DNA from: Planctomycetota bacterium
GTDB lineage: Bacteria; Planctomycetota; Planctomycetia; Gemmatales; Gemmataceae
Direction: 5' to 3'
Assembly: GCA_018970845.1 (NCBI GenBank)
Contig: JAGWVO010000263.1
Span: 1-5,423 of the forward strand
DNA length: 5,423 nucleotides
Part shown: in pieces, positions 1 through 5,423 of the stretch
How the letters are laid out: each line of letters opens with the position of its first letter
Position numbering within the stretch: position 1 is the stretch's first letter
Notes under the pieces: model-generated
Told to the model about the DNA's origin: nothing
Seen by the model: only the letters and a program-made list of their open reading frames with translations
The model's database searches: none
Made by a program: the position numbers and the translations under genes

Positions 1-2350
<2,350 letters not shown>

Positions 2351-2358
2351 GGTTGTGA

Positions 2359-2364
2359 CTCCCC
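2359..2364 (-). promoter_or_regulatory. ribosome-binding site of rpoC
   Basis: On the minus strand the sequence reads GGGGAG, then TCACAACC, then the rpoC ATG. The purine core matches a Shine-Dalgarno sequence with 8 bases between it and the start codon, a normal distance. It supports ATG 2350 as the start and shows that rpoC has its own translation initiation signal, not coupling by overlap with the rpoB stop, which is about 100 bases upstream. Confidence 0.75.
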
Positions 2365-2403
2365 GGAAACGAATGCTGGCATCCAGAACGCGAACTGTTC
2401 GGT

Positions 2404-2435
2404 GGCCCCGGCCGGACTCGGGCGCCGGCGGGGCC
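2404..2435 (-). other. GC-rich hairpin in the rpoB-rpoC spacer
   Basis: Read on the transcribed (minus) strand, GGCCCCGCCGG (2435-2425) can pair with CCGGCCGGGGCC (2415-2404) around the 9-base loop CGCCCGAGT. This gives 7 + 4 G-C pairs interrupted by one bulged C. It begins 17 bases past the rpoB stop. No run of U follows (the next bases are ACCGAACAG), so it does not look like an intrinsic terminator. It could stabilise or mark the junction between the two coding regions of the mRNA, or have no role in so GC-rich a spacer. The pairing is directly visible; any function is inference. Confidence 0.5.
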
Positions 2436-2451
2436 GATTGTCGGGTCGGCC

Positions 2452-5423
2452 TCAGGCCTTCAGCGGCTTGGAATCGCCGTTGCCGCCAAGGATCGAGGTC
2501 GACTTCTTCTCGAGCTGGATGTTGAGGGCCAGCCCGCGGATCTCATTGGTGAGCACATCGAAGCTCGCGGGTGTGCCAGCCTCGAGGGTGTTCTCGCCCT
2601 TGACCATCGACTCGTAGATCTTCGTGCGGCCGTCGACATCGTCGGACTTGACCGTCAGCAGTTCCTGGAGAATGTAGGCGGCGCCATAGGCCTCGAGAGC
2701 CCACACCTCCATCTCGCCGAACCTCTGCCCGCCGAACCGGGCCTTGCCGCCAAGGGGTTGCTGGGTGATGAGGCTGTAGGGTCCGGTGGCCCTGGCATGA
2801 ACCTTCTCGTCGACGAGGTGGTGCAGCTTGAGCATGTAGATGTAACCGACGGTGACAGGCTGCTCGAAGCGTTCGCCGGTGCGCCCGTCGAACAGGTAGC
2901 TCTTGCCCGTCTCCGAGAGGCCGGCCTGGGAGAGCGCCGTGCGGATCTCCTCCTCGGTCGCGCCGTCGAAGACCGGTGTGACGGCCTTGAATCCGCTGCG
3001 CGCCGCCGCGATGCCCAGGTGGGTTTCGAGGATCTGGCCCACATTCATGCGGCTGGGAACGCCCAGCGGGTTGAGGAGAATGTCGACCGGGGTGCCATCG
3101 GCGAGGAACGGCATGTCCTCCACGGGCAGGATCTTCGAGATGACCCCCTTGTTTCCGTGGCGGCCGGCCATCTTGTCCCCGACCGAGATCACCCGCTTCG
3201 TGGCGACATAGACGCGCACCATCTGCTGCACGCCGGGCTGCAGCTTCTCGCCAAGACCCAGCCGGTTGACCCGGAGGTCGCGGGCTTCCATCATCTTGTC
3301 GAGCACCTTGCGGTGCTTGGCGTAGATGTCGAATACCCGCTTTTCCTTGGCCTTGGGGCATTCGATGTGATCAAGCCGCAATTCCGCGGCCTCCGCGGCA
3401 AGGGCCGTCTCCTCGCGCGAGGCGCCCAGCGCCTTGCCGTTGCGGACATCCTTGAGAGCCTTCACATCGAGTTCTTCGCACAGTTCCGAAAGAAGCCGGC
3501 GGTATTCCTCGGAGATCTCGCGGTTGAAACTCTCGCGGATCGAACGCTCCTGCTCCTCCATGGAACGCTTCTCGGCGTCGGACATCGCCGACTTGCGCTT
3601 GAAGTGCTCCGTCTGGACGACGATTCCCTCCACGCCCGAGGGAACCTCGAGGCTGTCGTTCTTCACATCCTCGCCGGCCCGGCCGAAGATGGCGTGGAGC
3701 AGCTTTTCCTCGGGCGTCTGCTCGCTCTTCGACTTGGGGGATACCTTTCCGACCAAGATGTCGCCCGGCGTCACGAAGGTTCCGACCATGACGATGCCGT
3801 TGTCATCCAGGTTGGAAAGCGCCTTGGTGGCCACGTTCGGGATGTCGCGGGTGAACTCCTCGCGGCCCAGCTTGGTGTCGCGGATCTCGATGTCGAACTC
3901 CTCGATGTGGATCGAGGTGTAGGTGTCGTTCTCGACAAGACGCTGCGAAATGATGATGGCGTCCTCGAAGTTGTAGCCTTCCCAGGACATGAACGCCACG
4001 AGGACATTCCGGCCGAGCGCCAACTCGCCATTGCGGGTGGCGGCGCCGTCGGCGAGCACATCGCCCGTTCGCACCTTGTCGCCGATCTTCACCAGCGGTT
4101 TCTGGTTCTGGCAGGTGTGCTCGTTGAGCCCGATGAACTTCTCCAGCGTGTGAACCCGCACATCCTGCCACGAGTCACCCTTCTTGTTCCGCACGCCGAT
4201 CTCGATGCGGGTCGAGTCGACGAACTTCACCTCGCCGTCCATGTCGGCGCGGAGGAGCATGCCGCTGTTGAGCGCCACATCCGTTTCGAGGCCCGTGGCC
4301 ACCACGGGCGCCTCCGTGATCAGCAGGGGAACGGCCTGGCGCTGCATGTTCGAGCCCATCAGGGCGCGATTGGCGTCGTCATGCTCGAGGAAGGGGATCA
4401 GGCCGGCGGATACGCCAACCATCTGCTTGGGGCTCAGGTCCATGTGCGTGACATCGGTCACCTTGGCGATGACGAACTCGCCCTGGTGCCTGATGATGAT
4501 GCGGTCATCCTGTCCCACGATCTTCCCGTTGGCCACATCCGTGTCGGCGGGGGCGATGTAAACCCTGGGGTCCGACTCCTCGTCGGCGCGGAGGTGAACC
4601 ACTTCGTTGGTGAGCGCGCCTTTGCGCACCAGCCTGTAAGGCGTGGTGAGGAACCCGTACTCGTCCACGCCGGCGTAAACCGACAGGTGGGAGATGAGGC
4701 CGATGTTGGTGCCTTCGGGGGTCTCGATTGGGCAGATGCGGCCGTAGTGGGAAATGTGCACATCGCGGACATCAAATCCGGCGCGCTTGCGGTTGAGGCC
4801 GCCCGGCCCGAGCGCCGAAAGGCGCCTTTCATGCGTCAGTTGGGAAAGCGGGTTGGTCTGGTCCACCACCTGGCTCAATTCGCCGCGGCCGAAGAAATAC
4901 TCGATGGAGGCAGCCACCGCCTTGGGGTTGATGAGGCTCTGGGGCGTCATCTCGTGCTGTTCCTTGCTCTGCATGCGCTCCTGAACCGTGCGCCTGAGCT
5001 TCACGAAACCCTTGCGGAGTTCCTCGGCGGCAAGCTCGTCGATGGTCCGGACGCGGCGGTTGCCGAGGTTGTCGATGTCGTCGATGATCGCGTCAGCGTC
5101 GCCCTTGCGGAGCTTGAGGAGGTACTTGATGGCGTTGACGAAGTCGAGGTGGTGGAGCGTCATCAGGTCGCCGGGAACCGATTCCTCCTGCCCGAACTTC
5201 CGGTTGATGCGGAAACGACCGACCTTGCCCATCTGGTAACGGGTCTTGTCGTAGAACTTTTCCTTGAACATCTCCCGGGCCTTCTCGAGGGAGGCGGGGT
5301 TGCCGGGACGGAGGCGCTGGTAGATCTTCAGGATCGCCTCCTCATGGCCGCTTGTCTGGTCTTCGAGCAGGCTGTTGAGGATCAGCTTTTCCTTCGCGTC
5401 CTTGACGATGACGACCGATTTCA
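2452..5423 (-). CDS. rpoB: RNA polymerase subunit beta (RpoB), 5' end cut off by window edge
   Basis: Beta subunit of DNA-directed RNA polymerase, a cytoplasmic core-enzyme component. 989 residues are visible up to the TGA stop. The frame stays open to the right edge, so the internal Met at 5271 is not the start; about the first quarter of the protein is missing (visible part begins near E. coli residue 330). Numbering from the first complete codon: rifampicin region at 182-204 (bases 4810-4878); NFEDA with acidic pair E486-D487 near the active site; flap around 569-610 (EEKLLHAIFG, then VPSGVEG), followed by a charged helical stretch; DKMAGRHGNKG with the active-site lysines K750 and K758 (E. 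coli K1065 and K1073); VHARATGPYSLITQQPLGG with H875 (E. coli H1237); and the WALEAYGAAYILQE C-terminal block that contacts beta'. The protein ends at the usual place with a short polar tail. No frameshift, no missing key residue, and no large insertion like E. coli SI2. Identification is essentially certain. Confidence 0.98.
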   Translation of the reverse strand, partial: KSVVIVKDAKEKLILNSLLEDQTSGHEEAILKIYQRLRPGNPASLEKAREMFKEKFYDKTRYQMGKVGRFRINRKFGQEESVPGDLMTLHHLDFVNAIKYLLKLRKGDADAIIDDIDNLGNRRVRTIDELAAEELRKGFVKLRRTVQERMQSKEQHEMTPQSLINPKAVAASIEYFFGRGELSQVVDQTNPLSQLTHERRLSALGPGGLNRKRAGFDVRDVHISHYGRICPIETPEGTNIGLISHLSVYAGVDEYGFLTTPYRLVRKGALTNEVVHLRADEESDPRVYIAPADTDVANGKIVGQDDRIIIRHQGEFVIAKVTDVTHMDLSPKQMVGVSAGLIPFLEHDDANRALMGSNMQRQAVPLLITEAPVVATGLETDVALNSGMLLRADMDGEVKFVDSTRIEIGVRNKKGDSWQDVRVHTLEKFIGLNEHTCQNQKPLVKIGDKVRTGDVLADGAATRNGELALGRNVLVAFMSWEGYNFEDAIIISQRLVENDTYTSIHIEEFDIEIRDTKLGREEFTRDIPNVATKALSNLDDNGIVMVGTFVTPGDILVGKVSPKSKSEQTPEEKLLHAIFGRAGEDVKNDSLEVPSGVEGIVVQTEHFKRKSAMSDAEKRSMEEQERSIRESFNREISEEYRRLLSELCEELDVKALKDVRNGKALGASREETALAAEAAELRLDHIECPKAKEKRVFDIYAKHRKVLDKMMEARDLRVNRLGLGEKLQPGVQQMVRVYVATKRVISVGDKMAGRHGNKGVISKILPVEDMPFLADGTPVDILLNPLGVPSRMNVGQILETHLGIAAARSGFKAVTPVFDGATEEEIRTALSQAGLSETGKSYLFDGRTGERFEQPVTVGYIYMLKLHHLVDEKVHARATGPYSLITQQPLGGKARFGGQRFGEMEVWALEAYGAAYILQELLTVKSDDVDGRTKIYESMVKGENTLEAGTPASFDVLTNEIRGLALNIQLEKKSTSILGGNGDSKPLKA

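Noticed and set aside
2404..2435. Intrinsic terminator between rpoB and rpoC.
   Set aside because: The stem is strong but no U-tract follows on the transcribed strand, and termination here would separate two subunits needed in equal amounts.
2543..3361. A 272-codon minus-strand frame overlapping rpoB in another phase.
   Set aside because: Its product is rich in Arg, Gly, Pro and His with no family resemblance, while the overlapping rpoB frame encodes the most conserved part of beta.
5269..5271. ATG at 5271 as a possible rpoB start.
   Set aside because: The frame continues upstream for 50 more codons to the window edge with conserved RpoB sequence (ILKIYQRLRPGNP), so this Met is internal.

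Overview
The window holds two adjacent genes on the minus strand and nothing else of substance. They are the 3' three quarters of rpoB and the 5' half or slightly more of rpoC, which encode the beta and beta' subunits of bacterial RNA polymerase. Both are cut by the window edges, and both reading frames are intact throughout the visible part.

Layout in transcription order, right to left: rpoB enters at the right edge already inside the gene (about E. coli residue 330) and stops at 2452. A 101-base spacer (2351-2451) follows. It contains a strong GC-rich hairpin and, next to the next gene, a GGGGAG ribosome-binding site. rpoC starts with ATG at 2350 and leaves at the left edge after 783 codons, just before the bridge helix. 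The pair forms the normal rpoBC operon; its promoter and any upstream ribosomal protein genes (rplJL) would lie beyond the right edge. Together the subunits build the catalytic core: beta' supplies the Mg-binding Asp triad and the beginning of the secondary channel, and beta supplies the rifampicin pocket, the flap and the active-site lysines.

Organism: GC-rich (about 62% from sampled lines). The protein wording (RpoC opening with YDRINDYSSV and GEVKKPETINYRTYRPE; RpoB with FFGRGELSQVVDQTNPLSQ and ETPEGTNIGLI; no large lineage-specific insertions) resembles Planctomycetota, perhaps the Phycisphaerae side. This rests on remembered family patterns, not on a search.

I found no new biological system. 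The one signal that gene content does not explain is a near-complete absence of the tetranucleotide ACGT: one copy in 5.4 kb against roughly 19 expected from composition. A matching codon effect goes with it: all 13 Asp-Val pairs use GAT, although GAC is the preferred Asp codon. This points to a genome-level motif avoidance or methylation effect in the host.
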